Assembly: GCA_947259915.1 (NCBI GenBank)
Contig: CAMYOC010000051.1
Location: forward strand, 62,001-126,000
Origin: an uncultured Gammaproteobacteria bacterium
Lineage (GTDB): Bacteria > Pseudomonadota > Gammaproteobacteria > Steroidobacterales > XN24
Direction of reading: 5' to 3'
Length of the DNA: 64,000 bases
Shown here: in pieces, positions 33,956 to 45,038 of the stretch
Position numbering within the stretch: the first letter of the stretch is position 1
Layout: each line of letters opens with the position of its first letter
Made by a program: the position numbers and the translations under genes
The notes under the pieces: model-generated
Seen by the model: only the letters and a program-made list of their open reading frames with translations
Databases searched by the model: none
What the model was told of the DNA's origin: nothing

Positions 33956-35903
33956 CCCCGGCGAGCATCTGCGGCGCCTGGGCTGGACTGCCGCCGCACT
34001 CAGCGTCAGCGTGGCGCCGCATCTGCCGCGCATGCCGGCATGGGTCAGCCTGCTCACGCTGGCCTGCATCGGCTGGCGCATGCTCGCGGCGGTGCGCGGA
34101 TGGAAAGCCCCGTGGCAACTGCTGCGCCTGCTGATGGCCATCGCCGGATTTATCGCGGTGGTGGGGACCTACGGCACCGTCAACGGGATCGAAGCCGGTA
34201 GCGCATTGCTCGTGGTCATGATGGACATGAAGCTGCTGGAAACCTGGCGCAGACGCGACTACCAGGTGCTGATGTTCATCAGTTATTTCCTGATCATGGC
34301 GCAGCTGCTCTACGAGCCGAGCATGTGGACGCTGCCCTTTATGATCGTGGCGGTGTGGCTTAGCACTACCACGCTGATGCAGACGGTGCGGCAGGGACCG
34401 TCGATCCCGGCGCCGAGAGCTGCGCGCATGGTGGCGTCGATGCTGCTGCTGTCGCTGCCGCTGATGCTCATCCTGTTCCTGTTGTTCCCGCGGGTGCCAG
34501 GGCCATTTTGGGCGATGCCGACGCGCGGTGGCGGCATCAGCGGGCTGGATGACGTGATGACGCCCGGCAGCGTCAATGCGCTGAGCCTCTCCGATGCGGT
34601 CGCTTTCCGTGCCTCTTTCGACGGCCCCGCACCGCCAGCTATCGAGCGCTACTGGCGGGGCCCGGTGCTGCATGTGTTCGACGGCGCCAGCTGGCGCGAG
34701 CCCGGCAGCCGGCCCTGGCGGCCCCTGGAGGTACCGCGATCCGGTCCGCAGCTGCGTTACCAGGTCACGCTGGAGCCGAGCAGCCGGCCCTGGTTGCTGG
34801 CGCTCGACTATCCGGGTGAATGGTCGCTATCCGGCGCCTATCTGTCGTCGGACTATCAGCTGCTGGCACGGCGGCCGATAGAACAGCTGACCGGGTACTC
34901 GGTGGTGTCGTATCCGGACGCCCTGGCCGGCGCCGCGATCAGCGAGCGCGAGAGGGCGATGAACCTCTCTCTGCCGGCCGAACGCAACCCGCGCGCGCTG
35001 GCGCTGGCGGCGACGCTGCGGGGCCAGCATAGCGGCGATGGCGACTACGTCCAGGCGGTGCTGGATCGTTTCACGCTGGAGCCGTATGTCTACACCCTAC
35101 GGCCGCCGGCGCTGCGCGGCAGTGACCCGGTGGACGCGTTCCTGTTCGATACCCGGCGCGGTTTTTGCGAGCACTTTGCTTCGGCGTTCGCCGTGTTGAT
35201 GCGCGCCGGCGGCATACCCGCGCGGGTGGTGACCGGTTACCAGGGCGGTGAGCTGAATCCGCTCAATAACCGGATGACGGTGCGCCAGTCGGACGCCCAC
35301 GCCTGGACCGAAGTGTGGCTGCCCAGGGCAGGATGGGTCCGCGTCGACCCGACCGCCGCGGTGGCGCCGTATCGGATCGAGCGCAGCCTGGCCGATGCGC
35401 TGCCTGACAGTGATCTGGTGCCCGGCCGATTTATGCGCTCATTGCCGCTGCTGGTGATGCTACAGCAGCGCTGGGACGCGCTGGACAGTGCCTGGAACGA
35501 GTGGGTGCTGGCTTACGGGCCCGATCGTCAGATCGCCTTGTTGCGATCTCTCGGGTTCGGCAACCCGGACTGGCGCTCGCTGACGGCGGTGCTCGGCGTG
35601 AGCGTTATCGTGCTGCTGGCCGGGGTCGCAGCCTGGACGGCCTGGCGATACCGCCCGCCGGCCCGGGACCAGGTACAACGTTTGTATCGCCGCTATCTGG
35701 AACGGCTCGCCCGGCGCGGCGTCCAGCGAGCGCCATGGGAAGGCCCGCTGGTGCTGGCTGATCGGGCCGAGCGCGCGCTGCCGGCCTACGCCGGTGCCAT
35801 TCGCTCGATCACCCGCAGCTATGTCCGTCTGCGTTATGAACCAGACGCCAGCGAAACGGAATTATTAAAGATGCAGCGTCTGTTGCGGGGCTTCCGGCCC
35901 TAG
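33948..35903 (+). CDS. TgpA-type transglutaminase (DUF3488/transglutaminase-like)
   Basis: Multiple TM helices, then GFCEHFASAFAVLMRAGGIPARVVTGYQGGE...SDAHAWTEVWLP. GTG start at 33948 overlapping the DUF58 stop (exact start uncertain). Confidence 0.9.
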   Translation: MINPGEHLRRLGWTAAALSVSVAPHLPRMPAWVSLLTLACIGWRMLAAVRGWKAPWQLLRLLMAIAGFIAVVGTYGTVNGIEAGSALLVVMMDMKLLETWRRRDYQVLMFISYFLIMAQLLYEPSMWTLPFMIVAVWLSTTTLMQTVRQGPSIPAPRAARMVASMLLLSLPLMLILFLLFPRVPGPFWAMPTRGGGISGLDDVMTPGSVNALSLSDAVAFRASFDGPAPPAIERYWRGPVLHVFDGASWREPGSRPWRPLEVPRSGPQLRYQVTLEPSSRPWLLALDYPGEWSLSGAYLSSDYQLLARRPIEQLTGYSVVSYPDALAGAAISERERAMNLSLPAERNPRALALAATLRGQHSGDGDYVQAVLDRFTLEPYVYTLRPPALRGSDPVDAFLFDTRRGFCEHFASAFAVLMRAGGIPARVVTGYQGGELNPLNNRMTVRQSDAHAWTEVWLPRAGWVRVDPTAAVAPYRIERSLADALPDSDLVPGRFMRSLPLLVMLQQRWDALDSAWNEWVLAYGPDRQIALLRSLGFGNPDWRSLTAVLGVSVIVLLAGVAAWTAWRYRPPARDQVQRLYRRYLERLARRGVQRAPWEGPLVLADRAERALPAYAGAIRSITRSYVRLRYEPDASETELLKMQRLLRGFRP

Positions 35904-37186
35904 GTGCGGTCCATCTCGGCCGCCGCGCGGCTGCCTGCCGCCACATCGACCCGCCACAGCAACAGCCCACCCACCACGAATAGCAGGGTCAGCGCGAGGA
36001 TGCTGTCCCTCTCATCGGCGCCGAGGACCACGACCAGCGCCATCAGCAGCGGGCCGAGTATCGCGGCAAACTTGCCGACCATATTGAAAAAGCCGAAGAA
36101 TTCCGCGGTCTTTGACTTGGGGATCAGCCGCGCATACAGCGATCGGCTGAGGCTCTGCACGCCGCCCTGTACCAGCCCGATCGCGATGGCGAGATTGTAG
36201 AAATCTCCGCTGTCCTTCAGCCAGTGCCAGGCGTAGAACAGGGCGGCGATATAGACCGCCAGCCCGATCAGGATCGCCGGTCTTGGTCCGATGCGCTTGC
36301 CCAGCCAGCCGAATCCGAGCGCGGCCGGGAAGGCGACAAATTGTGTCAACAACAGCGCCAATACAAGACTGCCCTGGTCCAGACCGAGGACCCGATCGCC
36401 GAAGAACACCGCGGTCTTGATCACCGTATTGACGCCGTCGATATACAGCCAGTAACCGACCAGGAATATCAGCAACACGCGCAGCTGACGGATCTCGCGG
36501 AAGGTGCCCATCAGCTGAGCCATACCCTCCCGCACCGCCTGCCAGCGGCTCGCCTTGTTCTCGGTGGGTGTCTCTTTGACGCCAAATAGCAACGGCAGCG
36601 TGAACAAGGCCCACCATGCTGCCACGCTGACAAACGACGCTTTTACCGCCGCGCCCGCATCAGCCAGACCGAACATCTCCGGCTTTTGCGCCATCAGCAC
36701 ATTCAGCGTGAACAACAGGCCGCCACCGACATAGCCCATGGCGTAGCCGAACGCGGATACCACGTCGAAATCCTCTTCGTCGGAGACATCGACGATCATG
36801 GAATCGTAGAACACGTTGGCGCCGGAGAAGCCGATGGTGCCGAGGCCGTACAGCAGCAGCCCGACCCACCACTGACCGGCGTGTACCCAGGCCAGGCCCG
36901 CCGACATGACCACGCCCAGCATCGCGAAGGTGACCAGGAACCGTTTGCGATTGCCGCCGCGATCGGCGATGGCGCCCAATAGCGGCGCCGATATCGCGAC
37001 CAGTACGCTGGAGCCCGCCAGGGTCATATTGAACCAGAATTGTGAGTCCTTGGCGCTGATGTCACCGCTGAGCGTGCTGAAGAAGACCGGGAAGAACCCC
37101 GCCATCACGGTGGTGGCAAAGGCGGAATTGGCCCAGTCGTATAGCGCCCAGGACAAAACCGGCTTGCTCAGCAAGACTTTTTTCAT
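35900..37186 (-). CDS. MFS transporter, UMF1/Atg22-like family
   Basis: MKKVLLSKPVLSWALYDWANSAFATTVMAGFFPVFFSTL...NVFYDSMIVDV, about 12 TM. Confidence 0.88.
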   Translation of the reverse strand: MKKVLLSKPVLSWALYDWANSAFATTVMAGFFPVFFSTLSGDISAKDSQFWFNMTLAGSSVLVAISAPLLGAIADRGGNRKRFLVTFAMLGVVMSAGLAWVHAGQWWVGLLLYGLGTIGFSGANVFYDSMIVDVSDEEDFDVVSAFGYAMGYVGGGLLFTLNVLMAQKPEMFGLADAGAAVKASFVSVAAWWALFTLPLLFGVKETPTENKASRWQAVREGMAQLMGTFREIRQLRVLLIFLVGYWLYIDGVNTVIKTAVFFGDRVLGLDQGSLVLALLLTQFVAFPAALGFGWLGKRIGPRPAILIGLAVYIAALFYAWHWLKDSGDFYNLAIAIGLVQGGVQSLSRSLYARLIPKSKTAEFFGFFNMVGKFAAILGPLLMALVVVLGADERDSILALTLLFVVGGLLLWRVDVAAGSRAAAEMDRT

Positions 37187-37264
37187 AACCGCCGCTCGCG
37201 ATGAATGCGGCAATCAGCCGCGGGCGCGCCCACTATACCGGAGCATGTTTATCCACCGCAGCTA

Positions 37265-38854
37265 CTAGGCGGCGAGCTGCTCACGGGTGGCGCGGAACGC
37301 GATCTCGGGCCATCGCTCCTCGGTCAGCGACAGGTTGACCCGGGTCGGCGCGATATAGACCAGGCAGTCACCGTGGTCGCGGGCCAGATGGTCATGGGCC
37401 TTGCGCTCGAATTCACTCAGGCGGCGCTCATCGTCAGCATAGATCCAGCGCGCGGTGGCCACCTGTACCGACTCGAATTTGCACTCGACCCCGTACTCGG
37501 AGCGCAGGCGGAAGGCGACCACCTCGAACTGCAGCGGGCCCACGGCGCCGAGGATCAGATCGTTGTTCCGCAGCGGTCGGAACAGCTGCGTCGCACCCTC
37601 CTCGCACAACTGGTTGAGCCCCTTCTGCAGGGCCTTCATCTTCAACGGATCGCGCAACACTGCGCGGCGAAAGATCTCCGGCGCGAAGTTCGGCACGCCG
37701 GTGAACTGCAGCCGTTCGCCCTGGGTGAAGGTATCGCCGCCGTTGATGGTGCCGCGCCTTTGCAGCCCGATAATGTCTCCGGCGCAGGCGTCTTCAGCCT
37801 GCTGCCGGTCCGAAGCGAGAAAGGTCAATGCGTCGGCGACCCGCAGCTCCTTACCCGTGCGGACGTGCGTCATTTTCATGCCCGGGTTGTAGTGCCCGGA
37901 ACAGATCCGCAGGAACGCGATCCGGTCACGGTGGGCCGGATCCATATTGGCCTGGATCTTGAAAACGAACCCGGAAAAAGCGTCCTCCTCGGGCACCACG
38001 ATCCGCTCGAGGGCGACACGCGCGCGCGGTGCCGGCGCCCACTCGACGAACGCGGAGAGCAGTTCGCGCACGCCGAAGGTGTTGATCGCCGAACCGAAGA
38101 AAACCGGTGTCTGGCGCCCGGCGAGATACGCCTCCAGGTCCAGCGGATTACACGCGCCTCGCACCAGCTCCACTTCCTCACAGAACTCCTGGTGACGCTC
38201 CCCGAGCAGGGCTGCCGCCTCGGCGCCGCGGACATCGTCAATGGTGACGGTCTCACCGAGCGCGCCTTTTTCGCCGGGACGATAGACATAAACCCGATCT
38301 TCCAGCAGATGATAGATGCCGCGCAGCTCGCGCCCCATGCCGATGGGCCAGGTGATCGGTGTGCACTGGATACCGAGCACCTTCTCGATCTCGTCGAGCA
38401 GATCCAGCGGCTCACGGCCATCACGGTCGAGCTTGTTGATAAACGTGATGATGGGCGTATCTCGCATCCGGCACACTTCCATCAGCTTGACCGTGCGCTC
38501 CTCCACGCCCTTGGCACAGTCGATGACCATGAGCGCCGAGTCCACCGCAGTCAGCGTGCGATAGGTGTCTTCGGAGAAATCACCGTGTCCGGGCGTATCC
38601 AGGAGATTGACGGTGCGGCCATCGAACTCGAACTGCATCACCGATGAAGTGACGGAGATGCCGCGCTCCTGCTCCATCGCCATCCAGTCGGACGTCGCAT
38701 GACGCGACGCCTTGCGTCCCTTGACCGAGCCGGCCACAGTGATTGCGCCACCGAATAACAGAAGCTTCTCGGTCAGCGTCGTCTTGCCCGCGTCCGGATG
38801 GGAGATGATGGCAAACGTGCGCCGCCCTGAGGCGGCTTCGGGAATCGTGTTCAT
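37265..38854 (-). CDS. prfC: Peptide chain release factor 3
   Basis: [47 protein letters not shown]. Confidence 0.97.
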   Translation of the reverse strand: MNTIPEAASGRRTFAIISHPDAGKTTLTEKLLLFGGAITVAGSVKGRKASRHATSDWMAMEQERGISVTSSVMQFEFDGRTVNLLDTPGHGDFSEDTYRTLTAVDSALMVIDCAKGVEERTVKLMEVCRMRDTPIITFINKLDRDGREPLDLLDEIEKVLGIQCTPITWPIGMGRELRGIYHLLEDRVYVYRPGEKGALGETVTIDDVRGAEAAALLGERHQEFCEEVELVRGACNPLDLEAYLAGRQTPVFFGSAINTFGVRELLSAFVEWAPAPRARVALERIVVPEEDAFSGFVFKIQANMDPAHRDRIAFLRICSGHYNPGMKMTHVRTGKELRVADALTFLASDRQQAEDACAGDIIGLQRRGTINGGDTFTQGERLQFTGVPNFAPEIFRRAVLRDPLKMKALQKGLNQLCEEGATQLFRPLRNNDLILGAVGPLQFEVVAFRLRSEYGVECKFESVQVATARWIYADDERRLSEFERKAHDHLARDHGDCLVYIAPTRVNLSLTEERWPEIAFRATREQLAA

Positions 38855-38939
38855 GGTCCTGTCGCTATCCGGGCTGAGCAGACGCCGGCATGGTGTCAAA
38901 GCCGCTCATTCTAACCCAGCGCCGATAGCACCCGCAGCA

Positions 38940-39413
38940 TCACGCAGGATCCAGGCGGTGCTCCAGTACGATCGCGTCCTCCCGACCATTCTCGCCCCGG
39001 TAATAGGCCTTGCGCAGACCGATGCGGGCGAAGCCGGCAGATTCGTAAAGCTGCAAGGCGGCAGTGTTCGACGGCCTTACCTCGAGGAAAATCCGCCGCG
39101 CGCCCAGGCAGCGGGCCTCCTGGAACAGCCAGTCGAGCAGCTGACGTCCGATGCCGCAGCCGTGCCACGTAGGGTGGATGCAGATATTGAGCAGATGGGC
39201 CTCGCCAACGGCGCAGGACATCACCGCATAGCCGCGGATACCTTCGTCGCTCTCCAGCACCACGGCGCAATAGCCAACGCGCAGACAGTCCTTGAATATC
39301 GCATGCGACCACGGAAACGCGTAGACATCCTGCTCGATGGCCGCCACCTCAGGCAGGTCGTACTCGCCCATCGGGCGGATCGGCAGTGGCGGTAGCTCGG
39401 GTCTGGCGCTCAC
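38940..39413 (-). CDS. rimI: Ribosomal-protein-alanine N-acetyltransferase
   Basis: GNAT fold: LLNICIHPTWHGCGIGRQLLDWLFQEA...IFLEVRPSNTAALQLYESAGF; GTG start overlapping the UDG stop (GTGA). Confidence 0.9.
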   Translation of the reverse strand: MSARPELPPLPIRPMGEYDLPEVAAIEQDVYAFPWSHAIFKDCLRVGYCAVVLESDEGIRGYAVMSCAVGEAHLLNICIHPTWHGCGIGRQLLDWLFQEARCLGARRIFLEVRPSNTAALQLYESAGFARIGLRKAYYRGENGREDAIVLEHRLDPA

Positions 39414-40144
39414 TGCCCGGCTCCGTCGAAGACACTCATGGCCAGCAGCAGGTCCTGCCACACCTTGGCCTTCTCGGATGGTCGCCGCAGCAGATAGGCC
39501 GGATGATAGGTCACCACCAACGGTATGCGCTGCGCTCCGTATGTGTGCAGACGGCCACGCATGCGCCCGAGCGGCAGGTCCTCCTCCAACAACCGGTGGG
39601 CGGCGACGCGCCCCACCGCGAGGATCACACGAGGCTGGATCAGTTCGATCTGGCGCTGCAGATAGGGCGCACAGCATGCCGCCTCCTCCGCGGACGGGTC
39701 ACGATTATTCGGCGGGCGGCACTTGAGCACATTAGCGATATAGGCGGTGGTCCGGGTTTGTTTGACCGCGGCCAGCATGGCGTCGAGCAATTGTCCGGCA
39801 CGGCCCACGAACGGCTCGCCGCGGCGGTCCTCCTCGGCGCCCGGCGCCTCGCCGACAATCAGCAGATCTGCCGCGGCTGCGCCGACCCCGAATACGGTCT
39901 GGGTGCGGCTCTCGTGCAGGGGACACCGGCGGCACCCGGCTACGCTCGCGCGCAGTGCATCAAGGTCCATCCCGTCGAGAGCCAGCGGGTCTTGACTCGT
40001 TGACCCGGACCCGGCCCGCCGGGTAAGCGGCACTGGCTCGGGCCCGTCCGCGGTGAGCGGCGCCGGCTCGGGCTCGGCCGCGGTGCGCGAGATCCAGGGC
40101 GTAACACCCATGGCGCGGAGATAATGGATACGTCGGGCGTCCAT
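39410..40144 (-). CDS. Family-4 uracil-DNA glycosylase (Fe-S)
   Basis: CRRCPLHESRTQTVFGVGAAAADLLIVGEAPGAEEDRRGEPFVGRAGQLLDAML; KCRPPNNRDP; further Cys in AACCAPYL. Confidence 0.92.
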   Translation of the reverse strand: MDARRIHYLRAMGVTPWISRTAAEPEPAPLTADGPEPVPLTRRAGSGSTSQDPLALDGMDLDALRASVAGCRRCPLHESRTQTVFGVGAAAADLLIVGEAPGAEEDRRGEPFVGRAGQLLDAMLAAVKQTRTTAYIANVLKCRPPNNRDPSAEEAACCAPYLQRQIELIQPRVILAVGRVAAHRLLEEDLPLGRMRGRLHTYGAQRIPLVVTYHPAYLLRRPSEKAKVWQDLLLAMSVFDGAGQ

Positions 40145-40161
40145 GGCGGAGGCAGCCGGAC

Positions 40162-40968
40162 TCAGGCGGCTTTCCGATCCCTGCTCTCACCGATTCGTCG
40201 GGCGCGCAATCGGCGCCATACCGTTACCACCGGTCCGGACACGGTGTAGACGACAAACAGTGAGAACAGCACGATCGGTGGATCCAGCGAGATAAGCATG
40301 AATACGGCCGGGATCAGCAACAAATAGGGGAAGGAGATATGACGCCCCAGGTTGACGTCACGGCCGCTGTAATAATCGAAGTTGCTGACCATCAGCGCGC
40401 CGGCGGCAGCAGTGACGGTGAAGGTGATGGCAAAGCCCCACCAGCCGGCCAGTCCATACTCGGCGGCCAGCCATACGGTGCCACCCACCAGGGCCGCCCC
40501 GGACGGACTCGGCAGTCCTTCGAAAAAGTCTTTGTCGGCGATACCGACCCGCGAGTTATAGCGCGCCAGCCGCATCGCGGCGCACACGGCATAAAAGAAC
40601 GCGGCCAGCCAGCCCAGCCTGCCCCACATCCAGCGGTATTCCAGCAGCGTGGTTGCGCCCCATTGATAGACCACGAGCGCTGGCGCAAGGCCGAAGGAGA
40701 CCATGTCCGAGAGGCTGTCGTACTCCTTGCCAAAATCGCTTTCGGTGCTGGTCAGACGGGCAACACGGCCGTCCAGACCATCCAGCACCATGGCCACGAA
40801 GATGGCCACGGCGGCCTTCTGGAAATTTCCGTCCATGGCCGCAACGACCGAAAAGAAACCGGCAAACAACGCGCCGGTGGTAAACAGGTTCGGCAGCAGA
40901 TAGATGCCTCGCCTGCGCAATGACGCCTTGTGGGTCGGTAATTTGGGCCCGTTGTCCATGACCGTCAC
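40162..40968 (-). CDS. pssA: CDP-diacylglycerol-serine O-phosphatidyltransferase
   Basis: RRGIYLLPNLFTTGALFAGFFS; CDP-alcohol motif DGLDGRVARLTSTESDFGKEYDSLSD. Confidence 0.94.
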   Translation of the reverse strand: MTVMDNGPKLPTHKASLRRRGIYLLPNLFTTGALFAGFFSVVAAMDGNFQKAAVAIFVAMVLDGLDGRVARLTSTESDFGKEYDSLSDMVSFGLAPALVVYQWGATTLLEYRWMWGRLGWLAAFFYAVCAAMRLARYNSRVGIADKDFFEGLPSPSGAALVGGTVWLAAEYGLAGWWGFAITFTVTAAAGALMVSNFDYYSGRDVNLGRHISFPYLLLIPAVFMLISLDPPIVLFSLFVVYTVSGPVVTVWRRLRARRIGESRDRKAA

Positions 40969-41018
40969 TTTAGTACGAGTCGATGCCGGGCCGCCAGCAG
41001 CCGGGGGGCGCCGCGGCC

Positions 41019-42005
41019 TCAGCGCAGCCAGGGCATCATCGCCCGAAGGCGCTCGCCGACCGCCTCGATGGCGTGGGACTCCGCAGCCTCACGGCCGGCC
41101 GCAAGGGTCGGAAATCCTGACCGGGCATCGGCGTCGAGTTCGTCGGCGAAGCGGCCGTCCTCGATTTCCTTTAGCATTTTGCGCATCTGCTCGCGGCTGG
41201 CATCGTTGATCACGCGCGGGCCGCGTGTGTAGTCGCCGAACTCGGCGGTGCTCGAGATCGAACCACGCATACCGGCGATACCCCGGCGTTGGATCATGTC
41301 CGCGATAAGTTTTACCTCATGCAGACAGCTGAAATAGGCGAGCTCCTGCGGATAGCCGGCTTCCACCAGGGTCTCGAACGCGGCGCTGATCAGGTGGGTC
41401 AGACCGCCGCACAACACTGCCTGCTCGGCGAACAGATCGGTGATGGTCTCGTCGCGGAAGTTGGTGTCGATGATGCCGGCTCGGCCATGTCCGTTGGCGC
41501 CGGCGTAGGACAGACCGAGCGCGTGCGCCTCGCCGCTGACATCCTGATGCACAGCCAGCAGCGCCGGTGTGCCGGCGCCCGCTGCGTAAGTGGCGCGGAC
41601 CTGATCGCCGATCCCGAGCGGGGCGACCATCAGCACATCCAGGTCCGGGCGTGGACGCAGGCGTTCGAAATGGATGTTGTAGCCATGGGCGAAAAGCAGC
41701 GCCGCGCCAGTCTTGAGACGCGGCGCCAGAGCCCGCTCATAGACCTGCGGCTGGGTCTCGTCGGGGACCAGCAGCACCAGCACATCGCAGTCTTCAGCGG
41801 CCTGTTCCGGCGTGCTCACGGCCAGGCCTGCGCCCGCACAGGCAGCACGGGATGCTGAGTCTTCGCGCAACGCGACCCGGACGTCTATCCCGGAGTCGCG
41901 CAGATTCAGCGCATGGGCACGGCCCTGGGCGCCAAAGCCGACGATGGCCACGCGACGACGCCGCAAGATCTCAGGGTCGACATCCTGATCGTAAAAGGTG
42001 CGCAT
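41019..42005 (-). CDS. Ketol-acid reductoisomerase-like protein (divergent; two expected active-site residues missing)
   Basis: MRTFYDQDVDPEILRRRRVAIVGFGAQGRAHALNLRDSG...FAHGYNIHF...TDLFAEQAVLCGG...GDYTRGPR; but APLGIGDQVR in place of APKGPGH-type and AYFSCLHE in place of AYFECLHE. Confidence 0.88.
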   Translation of the reverse strand: MRTFYDQDVDPEILRRRRVAIVGFGAQGRAHALNLRDSGIDVRVALREDSASRAACAGAGLAVSTPEQAAEDCDVLVLLVPDETQPQVYERALAPRLKTGAALLFAHGYNIHFERLRPRPDLDVLMVAPLGIGDQVRATYAAGAGTPALLAVHQDVSGEAHALGLSYAGANGHGRAGIIDTNFRDETITDLFAEQAVLCGGLTHLISAAFETLVEAGYPQELAYFSCLHEVKLIADMIQRRGIAGMRGSISSTAEFGDYTRGPRVINDASREQMRKMLKEIEDGRFADELDADARSGFPTLAAGREAAESHAIEAVGERLRAMMPWLR

Positions 42006-42128
42006 TGTCGATCTCCTCGGCGGCGCTGCGACGGGACCTGCATCCGGTACAAAATCAGCACGTTGGGCTTACAATAGGCGCCTCTGCGCGCTCCGCAAAT
42101 GACAGCCAGTACCGGCACAGGACACTCC

Positions 42129-43853
42129 ATGCGTCTTTCCCGCTATCCCCTGATGACCCTCAAAGAGGTCCCGGCCAGTGCCGAAGTGGTCAGCCAGCAG
42201 CTGATGCTGAGGGCCGGAATGATACGGCGGCTGGCGTCCGGGCTCTACTCGTGGCTGCCGCTGGGGCTGCGCGTGTTGCGCAAGGTCGAACGCATCGTGC
42301 GCGAGGAGATGGACGCCGCGGGCGCGTTTGAGATGCTGATGCCGGTGGTACAACCGGCCGAGCTGTGGGAGGAGTCGGGCCGCTGGGATGTATTCGGTCC
42401 GGAACTGTTGCGCTTTGTCGACCGCCATCATCGTGGTTTCTGCCTGGGGCCCACGCACGAGGAGGTGATCACCGATATGGCGCGCCGGGAACTGCGCAGC
42501 TACCGCCAGCTTCCGGTCACCTTTTATCAGATCCAGACCAAATTCCGCGACGAGATCCGGCCACGCTTCGGCGTCATGCGCTCGCGGGAGTTCATCATGA
42601 AGGACGCCTATTCCTTCCACCTGGACCAGGCCTGCCTGGAACAGACCTACCAGCGCATGTATCAGGCCTATGCCGCGGTGTGTTCACGTCTCGGACTGCG
42701 CTACCGGGCGGTCGAGGCCGATACCGGGGCCATTGGCGGCAGCGTCTCTCATGAGTTCCACGTACTGGCGGATTCCGGCGAGGACGCCATCGCCTATGCT
42801 GACGGCGGCGACTATGCCGCCAACGTTGAGATGGCCAGCTGCGCCGAGCCCGCGCAGACGCGGCCGGCGCCCGCCGCGGAACTCGAAGCCGTGTCCACAC
42901 CAGACATCCGCAGCATCGAAGCGATCAGTGATTTTCTTGATGTGCGTCCCGATCGGTGTCTCAAGACGCTGCTGGTCGAAGGTGTGGAAAGCGGGATGGT
43001 GGCCCTGGTGATCCGCGGCGACCATGAACTCAATCCGATCAAGGCGGCCCGCCTGCCCGGCGTGGCCACGCCGCTGAAGATGGCCGAGGCAGACAAGATC
43101 ACGGCGGCGGCAGGCTGCGAGCCTGGGTTCCTCGGACCGGTCGGTCTGGATTGCCCGGTCTATGCCGATCTCGCTGTCTCGGCGATGGCTGACTTCGTCT
43201 GCGGTGCCAACCGCGTCGATCAGCATCTGCGCGGCGTCAACTGGGTGCGCGATCTGCCGGAGCCGCAGTTCACCGATATCCGCAACGCGGTGGACGGAGA
43301 TCCCAGCCCGGACGGCCGCGGCACGCTGCGTATCGCCCGCGGCATCGAGGTCGGCCACGTGTTCCAGCTCGGCAGCAAATACAGCGAAAGCATGGGCGCC
43401 ACGGTGCTGGATGCCGAAGGTCGCGAGCAGCCCATGCTGATGGGCTGCTATGGCATCGGCGTGACGCGCCTGGTCGCCGCCGCGATCGAGCAGAACAACG
43501 ACGAGCGCGGCATCGTCTGGCCGACGCCGATCGCGCCATTCACGGTGCTGCTGGTACCGATCAATCTGCATAAGTCGCCGCGGGTTCAGGACGCCTGCGA
43601 GACACTCTACACAGCGCTGCAGTCGGCCGGCGTCGAGGTGTTGTTCGACGACCGGGACGCGCGGCCCGGCGTCAAGTTTGCCGACGGGGAGCTGATCGGC
43701 ATCCCCCATCGGGTGGTCATCGGCGAGCGCGGTCTCGACGCCGGGACGGTCGAGTATCGTCGCCGTGATGCGGCTGAATCCGAGGACATGCCGCTCGCCG
43801 GGCTGGCATCGGCGCTGGCCGAAAAAGTGGCGGCGGAGATGGACCAGGAATAG
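42129..43853 (+). CDS. proS: Prolyl-tRNA synthetase
   Basis: [71 protein letters not shown]. Confidence 0.97.
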   Translation: MRLSRYPLMTLKEVPASAEVVSQQLMLRAGMIRRLASGLYSWLPLGLRVLRKVERIVREEMDAAGAFEMLMPVVQPAELWEESGRWDVFGPELLRFVDRHHRGFCLGPTHEEVITDMARRELRSYRQLPVTFYQIQTKFRDEIRPRFGVMRSREFIMKDAYSFHLDQACLEQTYQRMYQAYAAVCSRLGLRYRAVEADTGAIGGSVSHEFHVLADSGEDAIAYADGGDYAANVEMASCAEPAQTRPAPAAELEAVSTPDIRSIEAISDFLDVRPDRCLKTLLVEGVESGMVALVIRGDHELNPIKAARLPGVATPLKMAEADKITAAAGCEPGFLGPVGLDCPVYADLAVSAMADFVCGANRVDQHLRGVNWVRDLPEPQFTDIRNAVDGDPSPDGRGTLRIARGIEVGHVFQLGSKYSESMGATVLDAEGREQPMLMGCYGIGVTRLVAAAIEQNNDERGIVWPTPIAPFTVLLVPINLHKSPRVQDACETLYTALQSAGVEVLFDDRDARPGVKFADGELIGIPHRVVIGERGLDAGTVEYRRRDAAESEDMPLAGLASALAEKVAAEMDQE

Positions 43854-43856
43854 GCC

Positions 43857-44426
43857 GTGATGAGGATTGCGCTGACAATTCTGGCCGGGATGCTGCTGAT
43901 AACGCCCGCATTGGCGAGCAGCGATCCCGGGATCGATCCCGCCCTGCGGCAGCGTCTGATCACCGCCGCCAGAGAAGCGCCGAGTTTCGACGATCGCTTC
44001 CACGCGGAAGTATGGTTGACCGACATGTCCGGCCGCCTGGCCAGAAAAGTGCCAGACCACGACGAACGTCTGGCCATCCTCAAGACCGCCCATCAGGAGG
44101 CGGCCCGCGTGGACCTGCCGCCGGAACTGGTGCTGGCGGTAATCGACATCGAGAGCAATTTCGACCGCTTCGCCCTTTCCCATGCCGGCGCGCGCGGCCT
44201 GATGCAGGTGATGCCGTTCTGGCTCAAAGAGATCGGCCGTCCTGAGGACAATCTGTTTGAGATCGCCACCAATCTGCGCTATGGCTGCACCATCCTGCGC
44301 TACTACTACGACATGGAAGACGGTCGCCTGGCCCCGGCGCTGGCACGCTATAACGGCAGTCGCGGCAAGCGCTGGTATCCGGATCGCGTGATGGGCCGGC
44401 TGAGTTCGAAGTGGTTTCAGCAGTAA
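43857..44426 (+). CDS. Lytic transglycosylase (SLT domain), secreted
   Basis: Signal peptide; LAVIDIESNFDRFALSHAGARGLMQVMPFWLKEIG...ALARYNGS. Confidence 0.9.
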   Translation: MMRIALTILAGMLLITPALASSDPGIDPALRQRLITAAREAPSFDDRFHAEVWLTDMSGRLARKVPDHDERLAILKTAHQEAARVDLPPELVLAVIDIESNFDRFALSHAGARGLMQVMPFWLKEIGRPEDNLFEIATNLRYGCTILRYYYDMEDGRLAPALARYNGSRGKRWYPDRVMGRLSSKWFQQ

Positions 44427-44432
44427 GGCGCT

Positions 44433-44714
44433 TCAGCCCTGACTGAAACCCGGCCGCGCCGGAGACGGCATCTCGGCATCTTCTATTTCCAGTGCGTCGA
44501 CCCGGGCCGCGCGCGGCCCGCGCCTGAGCCAGTCGCACAGGGCCTCGACCGCCCGGGCCTCACCCCAGGCCAGCACTTCGACGCGTCCGTCGGCGAGATT
44601 TATCGCATGGCCGTTGACGCCCAGAGACCCGGCACGACGCGCGGTGCTGGCGCGGAAAAACACGCCCTGCACACGTCCGGAGACCAGACAACGGCGACAT
44701 ACGGGATCGCTCAT
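44433..44714 (-). CDS. Acylphosphatase
   Basis: CLVSGRVQGVFFRASTARRAGSLGVNGHAINLADGRVEVLAWG. Confidence 0.94.
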   Translation of the reverse strand: MSDPVCRRCLVSGRVQGVFFRASTARRAGSLGVNGHAINLADGRVEVLAWGEARAVEALCDWLRRGPRAARVDALEIEDAEMPSPARPGFSQG

Positions 44715-44747
44715 GGCCTCTGTATAGCGCGGTCGCGATGACCGCCG

Positions 44748-45038
44748 CTATGGCTCCGATGATAGTTGCCGCGTAATGGTGATAGCGTGGCTGGCCTTCT
44801 CGCGGGCGAGCTTCGCATCGACACGGGCGCCGTTGTAGGCGCGCTTTTGCAGCTTCTGCTCGGCAGAGCTCATATAGTCGCGGGCCTGCTGCAAGACCAT
44901 CGGCGCCTTCCCTTCGGCACCCGCCTGCTCGGCCGCCTGAATGGCCTGACGCGCATCGCTCATCTCCTGCACCGGCGGTCCGGCGCAGGCGGACAGCAGC
45001 AACGAGGCGGCGATCACGACCCAGCCGTTTCGAATCAT
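44748..45038 (-). CDS. DUF4398-type lipoprotein
   Basis: Lipobox LLLSACAG; SDARQAIQAAEQAGAEGKAPMVLQQARDYMSSAEQKLQ. Confidence 0.85.
   Translation of the reverse strand: MIRNGWVVIAASLLLSACAGPPVQEMSDARQAIQAAEQAGAEGKAPMVLQQARDYMSSAEQKLQKRAYNGARVDAKLAREKASHAITITRQLSSEP

Noticed and set aside
37205-38647. 480-aa plus-strand ORF opposite prfC
   Set aside because: Antisense shadow frame of prfC.
42684-44183. 499-aa minus-strand ORF opposite proS and the lytic transglycosylase
   Set aside because: Antisense shadow frame spanning two unrelated, well-supported genes.
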